Of a stretch of DNA of 43,980 nucleotides, positions 7,783-15,142 are shown one piece after another. This DNA is from Gaiellales bacterium (GTDB lineage Bacteria > Actinomycetota > Thermoleophilia > Gaiellales > JAICJC01), in NCBI GenBank assembly GCA_036403155.1, contig DASWRM010000040.1, positions 1 to 43,980 on the forward strand, in the 5' to 3' direction. The notes beneath the pieces were generated by a model. The model worked only from the letters and a program-made list of their open reading frames with translations, was not told the DNA's origin and did not search any database. Both the position numbers and the translations under genes were made by a program. Position 1 is the stretch's first letter. Every line of letters starts with the position of its first letter.

Positions 7783-8759
7783 GCAAGGTCGTGGTGGTCA
7801 CAGGCGGGTCGGCCGGCGTCGGACGCGCGGCGGTGCGGGCATTCGCGGACAGGGGATACGACGTCGCGGTGCTCGCGCGCGGGACGGAGGGCCTCGAGGC
7901 GGCCCGGCGCGAGGTTGAGGCCGCCGGCGGGAGGGGCCTCGCGATCCCGGTCGACGTGGCGAACCCGGAGGCGGTCGAGGAGGCCGCGGAGCGGACGGAG
8001 GCAGAGCTCGGGCCGATCGACGTCTGGGTGAACAACGCGATGGTGACGATCTTCGCGCGCATGCAGGACGTGAAGCCGGAGGAGTTCCGGCGCGCGACCG
8101 AGGTGACGTACCTGGGGACGGTGTGGGGGACGATGTCCGCGCTTCGGCGGATGCGTCCGCGCGACAGCGGAACGGTGGTGCAGGTCGGGTCCGCCCTCGC
8201 CTACCGGGGGATCCCGCTGCAGGCGCCCTACTGCGGCGCGAAGCACGCGATCCAGGGATTCACGGACTCGGTCCGGACCGAGCTGCTGAACGAGCGCAGC
8301 CGCGTACACGTCACCATGGTGCAGATGCCCGCCCTGAATACGCCGCAGTTCAGCTGGTGCCGCTCGCGGATGGGCAAGGAGTCACAGCCGGTGCCGCCGA
8401 TCTTCCAGCCCGAGGTGGCCGCCGAGGCGATCGTCTGGTCGGCGGAGCACCGCAAGCGCGAGCTGTGGGTCGGCTCGCCCACCGTGAAGGCGATCACCGC
8501 CAACGGGATCAGCGCGCTGGCGGTCGATCACTACCTCGGGCGCAAGGGCGTCGACTCGCAGCTGCTCGACGAGCCGCTGGCCCCCGGCCGGAAGGACAAC
8601 CTGTTCGAGCCGGTGCCCGGCGACCACGGCGCCCACGGCGCGTTCGACACACGATCCAAGGCGGTCAGCCGGCAGCTCGAGGTCTCGCTCAACCGCCGCG
8701 TGGTCGGCCTCGCGGTCGCCGGGGGGCTGGTCGCACTGGGCGTCCTGCGCCGCGGCTGA
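7779..8759 (+). CDS. SDR family NAD(P)-dependent oxidoreductase with C-terminal extension
   Basis: A 326-residue classical short-chain dehydrogenase. Cofactor motif TGGSAGVG at residues 8-15, NNA near 86, catalytic Ser in VGSALAYRG and the Tyr-Lys pair in APYCGAKHAIQGF near 151-155. Beyond the usual 250-residue fold it has about 75 extra residues ending in a hydrophobic VVGLAVAGGLVALGVL segment, which may tether it to the membrane. This longer SDR form is common next to GMC oxidoreductases. It is the last gene of the operon that began at 1663 and starts with an ATGA overlap. Probably it carries out an NAD(P)-linked step on the same substrate series. Confidence 0.92.
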   Translation: MSKVVVVTGGSAGVGRAAVRAFADRGYDVAVLARGTEGLEAARREVEAAGGRGLAIPVDVANPEAVEEAAERTEAELGPIDVWVNNAMVTIFARMQDVKPEEFRRATEVTYLGTVWGTMSALRRMRPRDSGTVVQVGSALAYRGIPLQAPYCGAKHAIQGFTDSVRTELLNERSRVHVTMVQMPALNTPQFSWCRSRMGKESQPVPPIFQPEVAAEAIVWSAEHRKRELWVGSPTVKAITANGISALAVDHYLGRKGVDSQLLDEPLAPGRKDNLFEPVPGDHGAHGAFDTRSKAVSRQLEVSLNRRVVGLAVAGGLVALGVLRRG

Positions 8760-8801
8760 CCGTCGTTTCGGGTCGCATCCGCACGGGGTACGGTGTGCGG
8801 C

Positions 8802-9155
8802 ATGGCACGGGGAGCGGACACCGGTCCGGGGACGCTGTCGCAGCTCGTTCGCGAGGCGGCGGGCATGGTCGACCCGAGCGACAGCATGGCGTTGATCGGG
8901 GACTTCGAGCGCTGGTTCGAGGACGACGACGAGCCCGCGAACGCGGTGCCGAACCTCGACAGGCGGCTCGCGGGCGCGCTGGACGAGCTCGACCCGGAGG
9001 GGAGCGAGCCGGCGCTGGTCGTTGCGGCCGCCGTGGTGTCGTATCTGGCAACGATGCCACGCAACGCGCCGCGCGACGCTGAGCGGGTGATCCAGCAGGC
9101 GGTCCTGCTGCAGTTCGGCGACAACGTGCCGGACGACGTCGCCGTGTGGCTGTAG
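8802..9155 (+). CDS. Hypothetical protein (117 aa)
   Basis: Acidic, probably helical protein with no motif that I recognise; a segment DFERWFEDDDEP near residue 38 and LVVAAAVVSYLATMP near 72 stand out. ATG 8802 lies 7 nt after TACGGT, a plausible -10 box, so it may be translated from a leaderless mRNA; a GTG 9 nt upstream is an alternative start. It follows the SDR by 42 nt and may have its own promoter. Codon use matches its neighbours. Confidence 0.65.
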   Translation: MARGADTGPGTLSQLVREAAGMVDPSDSMALIGDFERWFEDDDEPANAVPNLDRRLAGALDELDPEGSEPALVVAAAVVSYLATMPRNAPRDAERVIQQAVLLQFGDNVPDDVAVWL

Positions 9156-9194
9156 CGCGTTGATGCTGCGGTCGGCCTGAGGCTGACGGCGCCT

Positions 9195-9376
9195 GTCCAC
9201 CAGGAGGGCTGGGTGCCGGCCTGCCGGGTCAGCCCCGTTCGGGGGCAGACCCGGGGCCTGGCTGGCCTGTCGGGTCAGCCCGCTCGGGTCTGACCCATAG
9301 GGTCTGACCCGGCCGGTCAACCACGAGCGTTGGGTGCCTGCCTGCCGGGTCAGCCCCCGTTCGGGGGCAGACCCGG
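9195..9376. repeat. Cluster of GGGTC-AGACCC palindromic repeats
   Basis: Two near-identical direct copies of about 60 bp lie at 9195-9254 and 9316-9376. Each ends in a hairpin pairing CCGGGTC with GACCCGG around a GCCCC-GTTC-GGGGC core (copy 1 stem 9224-9254). Between them are smaller palindromes with the same GGGTC/GACCC core, e.g. around 9271-9310. The block sits between the ends of two convergent genes and may act as a bidirectional terminator, but its copy number suggests a dispersed intergenic repeat. Confidence 0.8.
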
Positions 9377-9378
9377 GT

Positions 9379-10494
9379 CTAGCCGGGTTCCGGCGGCGCA
9401 ACGGCGCCGATGCGCTGCGCCCGTTCCTCGAGCAGCTCGCTCACCACAGCCTGGATCGTGCCCGCGATCGGGATCGCGAGCAGCGCGCCGACCAGGCCGA
9501 GCGCCGCGCCGCCGCAGAGAACGGCGATCAGCACCGTCAGGGAGGGAATCTGCACCGTGCGACCGTAGATCAGCGGCTGGAGCACGTGGTTCTCGACCTG
9601 CTGGTAGATCGTCACGATGATGAACATGAGGATCGCGGCGCGCGTGTCGACCAGCACCCATGCCGCCGCCACCACGCCGAACGAGCCGATCGTCGCGCCG
9701 ACCAGGGGTATCAGGTCGAACACCGCCATGAACACGCCGAGCGCCAGCGAGAACGGCACGTCGAGCAGGTACAGCGCGACCGTCGTCGAGGCGCCGCAGA
9801 TAACCGAGATGACGAGGTTGCCGGCGACGTAGCCACCGATGTTGCGGTTCATGTGGTTTGCCGCGGCCACGATCCGCGGCCGGCGTTCCGGTGGTATCTG
9901 GCTCAGCACCACGCGCGACAGTGCCGGCAGCTCGTACAGCAGGAACAGGGTCAGGAAGAAGACGGTCGACACCGCGACCGCGCCGCCGAGCACGGTGTCG
10001 GCGGCCCCGAACACCACCGTCGGCAGCGTGTCGAGGTGCTGCTTGGCGTGCTCCGCCAGGTGAAAGCGGCGGTCGAGGCTGCGCAGGGTCGGATTGTGCT
10101 TCGCGTCGGAGATCGCGGTCGGCACGGCGGTGGTCAACTCGTCGACCTGCGTCACGAACGGTGCAACGAAGGCGGTCAGGATGGCGACGAAGCCGATCAC
10201 GAAGCCGACGAAAACGAGGGTTGCCGCGGGGCGGCGACCCATCCGCGACTCCAGCCGCACCACCAGAGGATTGAGCGCGATTGCAAGGAACGCGGCTGCG
10301 AAGATCCAGACGATCACGCCTCGCATCTCGGACGCGAGCGTGGCCAGGAACCCGACGGCGAGCAGCGCGACCACCACCCGCACCATCGCGCCCGTGGTGA
10401 TGTCGACGACGATGCGGCCCGCCCGCGCCTGCGCCGCCTCCGCGACGGTGCGCTGCGCGGTTGCCGGTGGGGGAGGGGGTGCGACCCGGCTCAT
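9379..10494 (-). CDS. AI-2E family (PerM-type) transporter
   Basis: A 371-residue polytopic membrane protein of the AI-2E/PerM family. Hydrophobic segments near the N-terminus (VVVALLAVGFLATLA, VIVWIFAAAFLAIALNPLV) are followed by a long extracytoplasmic stretch, then the family's conserved YVAGNLVISVICG, DLIPLVGATIG and QQVENHVLQPLIYGRTVQIP blocks. Members export small solutes; AI-2 itself is rarely the substrate. ATG 10494 follows the family length, but GTG 10635 is in frame and overlaps the holin-like stop (GTGA), adding 47 Pro/Gly/Arg-rich residues, so the start is uncertain. It lies in an operon behind the holin-like gene and a SigB-like promoter, suggesting stress induction. Confidence 0.88.
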   Translation of the reverse strand: MSRVAPPPPPATAQRTVAEAAQARAGRIVVDITTGAMVRVVVALLAVGFLATLASEMRGVIVWIFAAAFLAIALNPLVVRLESRMGRRPAATLVFVGFVIGFVAILTAFVAPFVTQVDELTTAVPTAISDAKHNPTLRSLDRRFHLAEHAKQHLDTLPTVVFGAADTVLGGAVAVSTVFFLTLFLLYELPALSRVVLSQIPPERRPRIVAAANHMNRNIGGYVAGNLVISVICGASTTVALYLLDVPFSLALGVFMAVFDLIPLVGATIGSFGVVAAAWVLVDTRAAILMFIIVTIYQQVENHVLQPLIYGRTVQIPSLTVLIAVLCGGAALGLVGALLAIPIAGTIQAVVSELLEERAQRIGAVAPPEPG

Positions 10495-10595
10495 CGGGAT
10501 GCCGCGGCAGCCGCGCTTCTGCGCGGCGCCGGGAGGGTCTCCTTCACCGTGCTCAGCACTGCGCTGCTCCTTGTCCGGGACGCCGCGGTGTGCAT
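10491..10595 (-). CDS. Possible 34-aa small protein between holin-like and transporter genes
   Basis: A short ORF starts at ATG 10595, contains LSTVKETLPAPRR, and ends with TGA overlapping the transporter ATG (ATGA). It is in the frame of the holin-like gene after that gene's stop. The overlap would favour coupled translation, but there is no strong ribosome-binding site and no recognised domain. It competes with the alternative that the transporter begins at GTG 10635. Confidence 0.2.
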   Translation of the reverse strand: MHTAASRTRSSAVLSTVKETLPAPRRSAAAAASR

Positions 10596-10631
10596 TCCCG
10601 TTCCCGGCGGCGGCCCAAACCCGTTCGTGGG

Positions 10632-11030
10632 TCACGAGCTCTCGCGCAGGCGCTGCCCGAGCCACCGCATGTCCTCGCGGATCTCCGCGATCGTGCGCTC
10701 GGGGAGCGGCGATACGCGGCGAAGGATGCCGATCGCCACGGCGGTGAGCACCGTTGCCCCGATCAGCGCGGCCAGCCCGACGAGCGCGCAGGCGAGCCAA
10801 GCGGACATGGCGGTCGCCAGCCCGAGCACCAGCGTGACCACCAGCAGCACGGCGCCCGCCGCCGCGAGCGACGCCGCCACGGCTGCCACCGCGAGGCCGA
10901 GGGCGGCAGCGCGCGCCTTCTGCGCCATCTCGGCCTTGGCCAGCTCGACCTCGCTGCGAGCCAGCCGCGACAGATCGGCCGAGAGGCGGTCGAGCACCGC
11001 TGCGATCGATTCGCCTGAAGCGCCGGCCAT
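10632..11030 (-). CDS. Phage holin family / actinobacterial holin-III-like membrane protein
   Basis: A 132-residue protein matching the actinobacterial holin-superfamily pattern: an amphipathic N-terminal half with DRLSADLSRLARSEVELAKAE, two hydrophobic helices (ALGLAVAAVAASLAAAGAVL, then ALVGLAALIGATVLTAV) and a charged tail EREIR-like EIREDMRW. Despite the name these chromosomal proteins are not prophage markers; they are often linked with stress genes, and no phage gene is near. The ATG at 11030 lies 10 nt after GGGTAC of a SigB-like promoter, fitting leaderless translation. The transporter follows in the same transcript. Confidence 0.82.
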   Translation of the reverse strand: MAGASGESIAAVLDRLSADLSRLARSEVELAKAEMAQKARAAALGLAVAAVAASLAAAGAVLLVVTLVLGLATAMSAWLACALVGLAALIGATVLTAVAIGILRRVSPLPERTIAEIREDMRWLGQRLRESS

Positions 11031-11040
11031 CGTCCGTGTC

Positions 11041-11065
11041 GTACCCGCACGGCGAGCCGGCTAAC
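11041..11065 (-). promoter_or_regulatory. SigB-type promoter of the holin-like/AI-2E operon
   Basis: On the minus strand, GTTA (11065-11062), 15-base spacer, GGGTAC (11046-11041), then 10 nt to the ATG at 11030. One -35 and one -10 base differ from GTTT/GGGTAT. Confidence 0.6.
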
Positions 11066-11075
11066 CGATCGGGGC

Positions 11076-13562
11076 TCAGGCGGTCGCGCGCAGCACGAGG
11101 ATCGCAATGTCGTCGCTGCCCCGGGGCCGCTGGCCCAGCGCCGCGCGCCTGATCTCCTCGACGACCGCCTCCGCGGTGATGTCGTCGGGCAAACCGGCGA
11201 GCAGCCGGACCAGCCGCTCCTCGCCGGCGCTGTCGCGCCATGCGTCGGTGACGCCGTCGGTGTAGAGCACCAGCAGATCGCCAGGCTCGACAGCGGCGGT
11301 CTCCGCGTGCAGCTCCAGGTCGTCGAACACCCCGAGCAGCGTGCCGCGGCCGCCGACCTCCTCGACGGCTCCCGACCCGCGCCGAAGAAGCGGCGGTGGA
11401 TGGCCGGCGCGGGCGAAGGTGACCGTCTGCCGGGCGCCGGTCTCGAGCACCCCGACCGCGGCGGTGCAGAAGCGCAGGTCGCCGGTCTCGGTGCGCCGAA
11501 GCGCCACGTTGACCGTCTGCAGGACATGCTGCGGATCGTCGTCGTCGAGCGCCGCGGCGCGGGCGGTGTGCCGCGTCACGCCTGTCAGCGTCGCCGCGAT
11601 CGCGCCCTTCCCGCAGACGTCGGCGATCACGATCTGCCAGCGGCCCTCGCCTGTCGGGAAGATGTCGTAGAGGTCGCCGCCGACGTCGACGCCCTCGCCG
11701 CCCGCGAGGTATCCGGCGGCGATGTCGAAGCCGGGGATCGACGGCAGGGTGGGCGGCAGGAGGCTCGCCTGCAGCGTGTCTGCGATCTCGCTGCGCTCGC
11801 GGAACAGGCGGGCGTTGTCGATGGCGAGCGCCGCCCGGTGGGCCAGCTCCTCGGCGACCTCCACGTCGCGGGGGTTGTACAGGCGCCCCGATTCGGCGTA
11901 GACGAACGTGATGGCACCGATCGTTCGCTCCCGTGCGACCAGCGGCACCGTCATCGCAGACCGCAGCGCAAGGTCGCGCAGGATCCCGAGCAGCCGCTCG
12001 TCCGGCGCCACCTGCTCGAGCAGCTCGTCGGAGATCTCGGGGAGGAACTCCGTCCGGCCGGAACGGATCACGGCGGCCACGCCGCGCGGGCTGTCCGGAT
12101 CCTGCGGGTACTCGACCTGCAGCTGCTCGACCAGGGCCACCTTCTCGGGGTCGCTGTGCGTCACGGTGACGTGCCGGATGCGGTCGTTCTCGACCACGTA
12201 GACGCTGCACCAGTCCGCGAGTGCGGGCACGGCCAACCCGGCGAGGCGCTGGAGCGTCACGTGGTAGTCGAGCGACTCGGCGAGCAGGTCGCTGGCGTCG
12301 GCGAGGAACCGCAACGCATTCTCGTCCCGCTTGCGGTCAGTGATGTCCACCGCAATGCCGCCCATCCGGACGCTCAGGCCGCTACCCTCGATCACCCGCC
12401 CGCGCCCGTCGACCCAGCGCACGCTCCCGTCCGGTCGGACGATGCGGTGCTCGAACGCATGACCCTGGCCGGTCAGGCCCGAGCTGATCCGCGCCGCGGC
12501 CTCGGCTCGGTCTTCGGGATGGATGAGCGCGATGTAGTCCTCGTACGTGCCGCCGAACGTCCCCGGCTCGAGCCCGTAGATCCGTTCCAGGCTGGCCGAC
12601 CAGATAACCCGGCCGGCGTCCGGGTCCCATTCCCACCAGCCCATCCGGCCCGCTTCCAGCGCCGCCTCCAAACGCTGGTTCGCGAGTGCCATGTCGCTGG
12701 TCAGGAGCGCCCGTTCGAGCGCCTCCGCGCACTGCGCCGCAAGCGTCAGGGCGGCGTGTCGCTTCGGATCGCCGAGGATCACGGCGTCGTCGAAGCTGAG
12801 CGCCAGAGCGCCGAGCACTCGGCGGTGCGCTGCCAGCGGCACGGCCGCCCACGCCGCATGCCCAGGCGCGGGAGGCTCGAGCGATGGGAACCTGGCGGCG
12901 ATCTCGTCGCGTGAGTCCAGGAAGATCGCCCGGCGCTCGCTGACGCACGCGGCCAGCGGCGAGGCACCGTCGAGGTCGATCGTCGCCCACCGCGAGAGCG
13001 TCTCCGGAGGGAACTCCCGGCCGGCCGCGAGGCGCAGCCTGCGTCCGGACGGCTCGGCGAGGGCGACCGCGGCGGCCGCGGCGCCGAGCACGCGGATCGC
13101 CGCGTCGGCTGCGATCTCCACGACCTCCTCGGGTTTTGCCGCCCCGGCCAGCCGGCTCGAGATCTCCTGCAGCGCTCGGACGCGCTCCCGGTCGGTCACC
13201 CACGCGGACACGTCGCGCATCGAAAGCGACGCGCCGAGCGTCTCGCCGCCCGGGCCGGGCATCGGAAAGGAGTTGATCAGGTGGTGCCGGCCGCCATGCT
13301 CGACCTCAAGGTCGCGGATCGAGTCGCCGCCGATAGCGAGCTGGACGGCCTCGACCACCTGCGGCGCGAGCGCGCCGCAGCCTGCGAGCGAGGACGGGCG
13401 GCCGCCGAGCACGTCGGTCAGCGCGGGGTTGGCGTACAGCAGGCGCAGCTCGGGGTCGACCAGGCCGAAGCAGACGGGAGCTTCGTCCATCGCCGCAGCG
13501 ACCGCCTGGAGCGGCGCGAGCGCGTCCAGCGCCGAGCCGATGCCCGTCGGGTCAACGGGCAC
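11076..13562 (-). CDS. PAS-GAF-PAS-GAF-PP2C (SpoIIE/RsbU-type) serine phosphatase
   Basis: An 828-residue signalling phosphatase of the general stress pathway. Domains in order: PAS (about 15-115, DEAPVCFGLVDPELRLLYAN), GAF (about 130-285), PAS with PAC end (about 300-410, GWWEWDPDAGRVIWSASLER, IAVDITDRK), GAF (about 425-590), and a PP2C/SpoIIE domain (about 605-828) with GGDLYDIF metal residues, IADVCGKG, LYTDGVTDAW and SDDIAILVLR. Such proteins dephosphorylate STAS antagonists, which then release the sigma factor from RsbW. No membrane segment, so the signal is probably cytosolic (light, redox or ligand). GTG 13562 has GAGG upstream. It lies just downstream of a STAS gene on the same strand. 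Confidence 0.92.
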   Translation of the reverse strand: MPVDPTGIGSALDALAPLQAVAAAMDEAPVCFGLVDPELRLLYANPALTDVLGGRPSSLAGCGALAPQVVEAVQLAIGGDSIRDLEVEHGGRHHLINSFPMPGPGGETLGASLSMRDVSAWVTDRERVRALQEISSRLAGAAKPEEVVEIAADAAIRVLGAAAAAVALAEPSGRRLRLAAGREFPPETLSRWATIDLDGASPLAACVSERRAIFLDSRDEIAARFPSLEPPAPGHAAWAAVPLAAHRRVLGALALSFDDAVILGDPKRHAALTLAAQCAEALERALLTSDMALANQRLEAALEAGRMGWWEWDPDAGRVIWSASLERIYGLEPGTFGGTYEDYIALIHPEDRAEAAARISSGLTGQGHAFEHRIVRPDGSVRWVDGRGRVIEGSGLSVRMGGIAVDITDRKRDENALRFLADASDLLAESLDYHVTLQRLAGLAVPALADWCSVYVVENDRIRHVTVTHSDPEKVALVEQLQVEYPQDPDSPRGVAAVIRSGRTEFLPEISDELLEQVAPDERLLGILRDLALRSAMTVPLVARERTIGAITFVYAESGRLYNPRDVEVAEELAHRAALAIDNARLFRERSEIADTLQASLLPPTLPSIPGFDIAAGYLAGGEGVDVGGDLYDIFPTGEGRWQIVIADVCGKGAIAATLTGVTRHTARAAALDDDDPQHVLQTVNVALRRTETGDLRFCTAAVGVLETGARQTVTFARAGHPPPLLRRGSGAVEEVGGRGTLLGVFDDLELHAETAAVEPGDLLVLYTDGVTDAWRDSAGEERLVRLLAGLPDDITAEAVVEEIRRAALGQRPRGSDDIAILVLRATA

Positions 13563-13583
13563 GGCCGGCGCCTCGTGGCCGAA

Positions 13584-13922
13584 TCAGGGGATGAGATGGA
13601 CGGTGCGCGCGATCAGCGTCATGTCCAGCACGCGTCGCACCGCCGGCGAGGCGTTCATCAGCTCGAGCCGGCCGCCACGGGCGGCCAGCCGCTGGGCCGA
13701 CGCGAGCAGGACGCCGAGTGCCGTCGAGTCGAGGAACTGGACTCCACGGGCGTCGAGACGGACGATGTCGCCCTTCGCCTCCGCCGCGTCCAGGGCGTTT
13801 CGCAGCGCATCCGCCGACCCGATGTCCAGCTCGCCCTCCACGTGGAGCACCGTGACCGCCTCCTCGACCTGGTGCTGCTGGAACTGCGGGTGTCGAGGCC
13901 CGGCGTCGTTCGCGTCTGGCAT
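13584..13922 (-). CDS. STAS-domain anti-sigma factor antagonist (RsbV-type)
   Basis: A 112-residue STAS protein with VLHVEGELDIGSADAL, and the phosphorylation loop FLDSTALGVLL, in which the Ser of DST is the target of an RsbW kinase. In the partner switch the dephosphorylated form binds RsbW and frees the sigma factor. ATG 13922 is chosen because it lies 10 nt after a GGGTAT -10 box (leaderless); ATG 13934 inside the -10 would add four residues. It is followed by the PP2C phosphatase gene 21 nt downstream, so substrate and phosphatase are likely co-transcribed. Confidence 0.9.
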   Translation of the reverse strand: MPDANDAGPRHPQFQQHQVEEAVTVLHVEGELDIGSADALRNALDAAEAKGDIVRLDARGVQFLDSTALGVLLASAQRLAARGGRLELMNASPAVRRVLDMTLIARTVHLIP

Positions 13923-13932
13923 GTCGGTCACC

Positions 13933-13959
13933 ATACCCGTTCGCAAGCCGGCGGCAAAC
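13933..13959 (-). promoter_or_regulatory. SigB-type promoter of the distal STAS gene
   Basis: Minus strand GTTT (13959-13956), 17-base spacer, perfect GGGTAT (13938-13933), 10 nt to the ATG at 13922. It shares the string GGGTATGGTG plus 6 nt plus ATG with the other STAS gene. Confidence 0.72.
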
Positions 13960-13964
13960 GACCC

Positions 13965-14369
13965 TCACGGCTCCAGCGAGAACGTCATGACGACCTCGGT
14001 GCCGGACGGCGGCGTAGGCCTGATCTCGACGGTCTGGGTGAGGGCAGCAATCACCGGCAGTCCCAGGCCGAGGCCCGGGCTGTCGACGCGCGGGGCGAAT
14101 CCGCCGCCCTGGTCGCGGACGGTGATCGTCACGGTCGACCCGTGCAACTCGGCCCAGATCTCGATCTCCGCCCGCTCGGCGGCGCCGTCGCGGTATGCGT
14201 GCTGAACGACGTTGGTGCATGCCTCCGTGACGGCCAGCAGTATGTCGGACGCCTGGTCACCGCCGACGTCGTGCCCCTCCAGGAAGCCCGCGACGGCATG
14301 CCGGACGAGCGGGATGTTCTCGGCCTGGGCGGCGACTGAGAGCTCCAACTGCACCTGCTCCTCGTTCAC
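13965..14369 (-). CDS. RsbW-type anti-sigma factor serine kinase (HATPase)
   Basis: A 134-residue GHKL-fold kinase. N box LLAVTEACTNVVQHAY near residues 44-59, G1 box VRDQGGGF near 84-91, and glycine lid GLGLGLPVIAALT near 99-111. Such proteins bind and silence a SigB/SigF-type sigma factor and phosphorylate the STAS antagonist. Its ATG overlaps the stop of the STAS gene at 14366-14737 by 4 nt (ATGA), so the two form a coupled antagonist-kinase pair. All ATP-binding motifs are intact, unlike the small proteins encoded at 14813 and 16266. Confidence 0.92.
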   Translation of the reverse strand: MNEEQVQLELSVAAQAENIPLVRHAVAGFLEGHDVGGDQASDILLAVTEACTNVVQHAYRDGAAERAEIEIWAELHGSTVTITVRDQGGGFAPRVDSPGLGLGLPVIAALTQTVEIRPTPPSGTEVVMTFSLEP

Positions 14370-14737
14370 GCCGTGTCGTCCTTCAGTGGGAACGAGGGGG
14401 AGCGGGCGTCCTCCCGGCTGCTGTACACGGGCATCACCGCGTCAAGCCCGGTCAGCTCGAGGATCCGCCGCACCGCAGCGCCCGAGCCGTTGCCGACGAT
14501 CAGCGCCCATGGCCGGCCCTGGTCCGTGGCCTCCCGGTGCGACGCGATCAGCGCGCCCAGGACGGCCGAGTCGATGAAGGCGGTATCGGACAGGTCGACC
14601 ATGAGCGAGCCCGACGACGCCTGCTCGAATGCCCGGCGGAGCTCGTCCACCGAGGAGAGGTCATGTTCGCCGGTGAGCACGACGACGCAGCCGTCAGCAG
14701 CATCCTGACGGACCACGGAGATCGCCCGCGCGCTCAT
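14366..14737 (-). CDS. STAS-domain anti-sigma factor antagonist (RsbV-type)
   Basis: A 123-residue STAS protein: VVVLTGEHDLSSVDELRRAF near 18-37 and phosphorylation loop DTAFIDSAVLGALIASH, with the Ser in IDSAV as likely kinase target. Start ATG 14737 lies 10 nt after a GGGTAT -10 box; ATG 14749 overlaps that box. It is the first gene of a coupled pair with the RsbW-type kinase. It is divergent from the 14813 gene, with the two promoters back to back in 75 bp. Confidence 0.9.
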   Translation of the reverse strand: MSARAISVVRQDAADGCVVVLTGEHDLSSVDELRRAFEQASSGSLMVDLSDTAFIDSAVLGALIASHREATDQGRPWALIVGNGSGAAVRRILELTGLDAVMPVYSSREDARSPSFPLKDDTA

Positions 14738-14747
14738 GGCCAGCACC

Positions 14748-14772
14748 ATACCCCGCGCCGGGGACGCGAAAC
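14748..14772 (-). promoter_or_regulatory. SigB-type promoter of the STAS-RsbW pair
   Basis: Minus strand GTTT (14772-14769), 15-base spacer, perfect GGGTAT (14753-14748), 10 nt to ATG 14737. With the second STAS promoter this points to autoregulation of the sigma cascade. Confidence 0.75.
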
Positions 14773-14812
14773 ACCACCACGCTGCGCGGACGAGCATCTA
14801 CGCTGCCCGCGT

Positions 14813-15142
14813 ATGGCGGACACCGTCGACCCGATCCGGGCCCGCTTCGGCCCAAGCGTCCCTCAGGCGCACGTGCTGTCCGCGCTGGTGGTGGTGGCCG
14901 GCGCGCAGGCCGGGCTCTCGGTCGAGCGGATCCAGGATGCGGCGATGGCCGTTGAGCTGCTGCTGGGCGCGGGGCCTGCCCGCCAGCGCACCGTCGGGCT
15001 CGCGATCCACCCCGGGGTGATGGAGGTGTCGATCAGCGACGTCGAGGCCGGCTGGCTGGACGGCCGCCGGCAGATGCTCGACGTCCTGGTGTCGGGGATC
15101 GAGCTCTCCGGGAGCGGCGTGAGGGTGCGTGTCGAGGCGTGA
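14813..15142 (+). CDS. Small degenerate RsbW-like protein upstream of a sigma factor gene
   Basis: A 109-residue protein whose layout (HVLSALVVVAGAQAGLSVER, a helix QDAAMAVELLLGAG, then strands VGLAIHPGVMEVSISD) recalls the RsbW HATPase fold, but the N-box Glu/Asn and the G1 and G2 glycine motifs are missing. I infer a non-catalytic relative that may bind sigma factor without ATP; fold assignment is tentative. ATG 14813 is 8 nt after TACGCT, a housekeeping-like -10. Its 3' end overlaps the sigma gene by 14 nt, so both products are made together. The gene at 16266 has the same position before the second sigma factor. Confidence 0.7.
   Translation: MADTVDPIRARFGPSVPQAHVLSALVVVAGAQAGLSVERIQDAAMAVELLLGAGPARQRTVGLAIHPGVMEVSISDVEAGWLDGRRQMLDVLVSGIELSGSGVRVRVEA

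Noticed and set aside
9195-9376. CRISPR array
   Set aside because: Only two full copies, palindromic and with unequal spacing, and no cas genes.
10632-11030. Prophage remnant suggested by a holin-like protein
   Set aside because: No phage structural, lysis or integrase genes nearby; the family is common on actinobacterial chromosomes beside stress genes.
12691-14205. Long Ser/Arg-rich plus-strand frame opposite the phosphatase and STAS/RsbW genes
   Set aside because: Low-complexity antisense shadow; the minus-strand proteins have complete domains.
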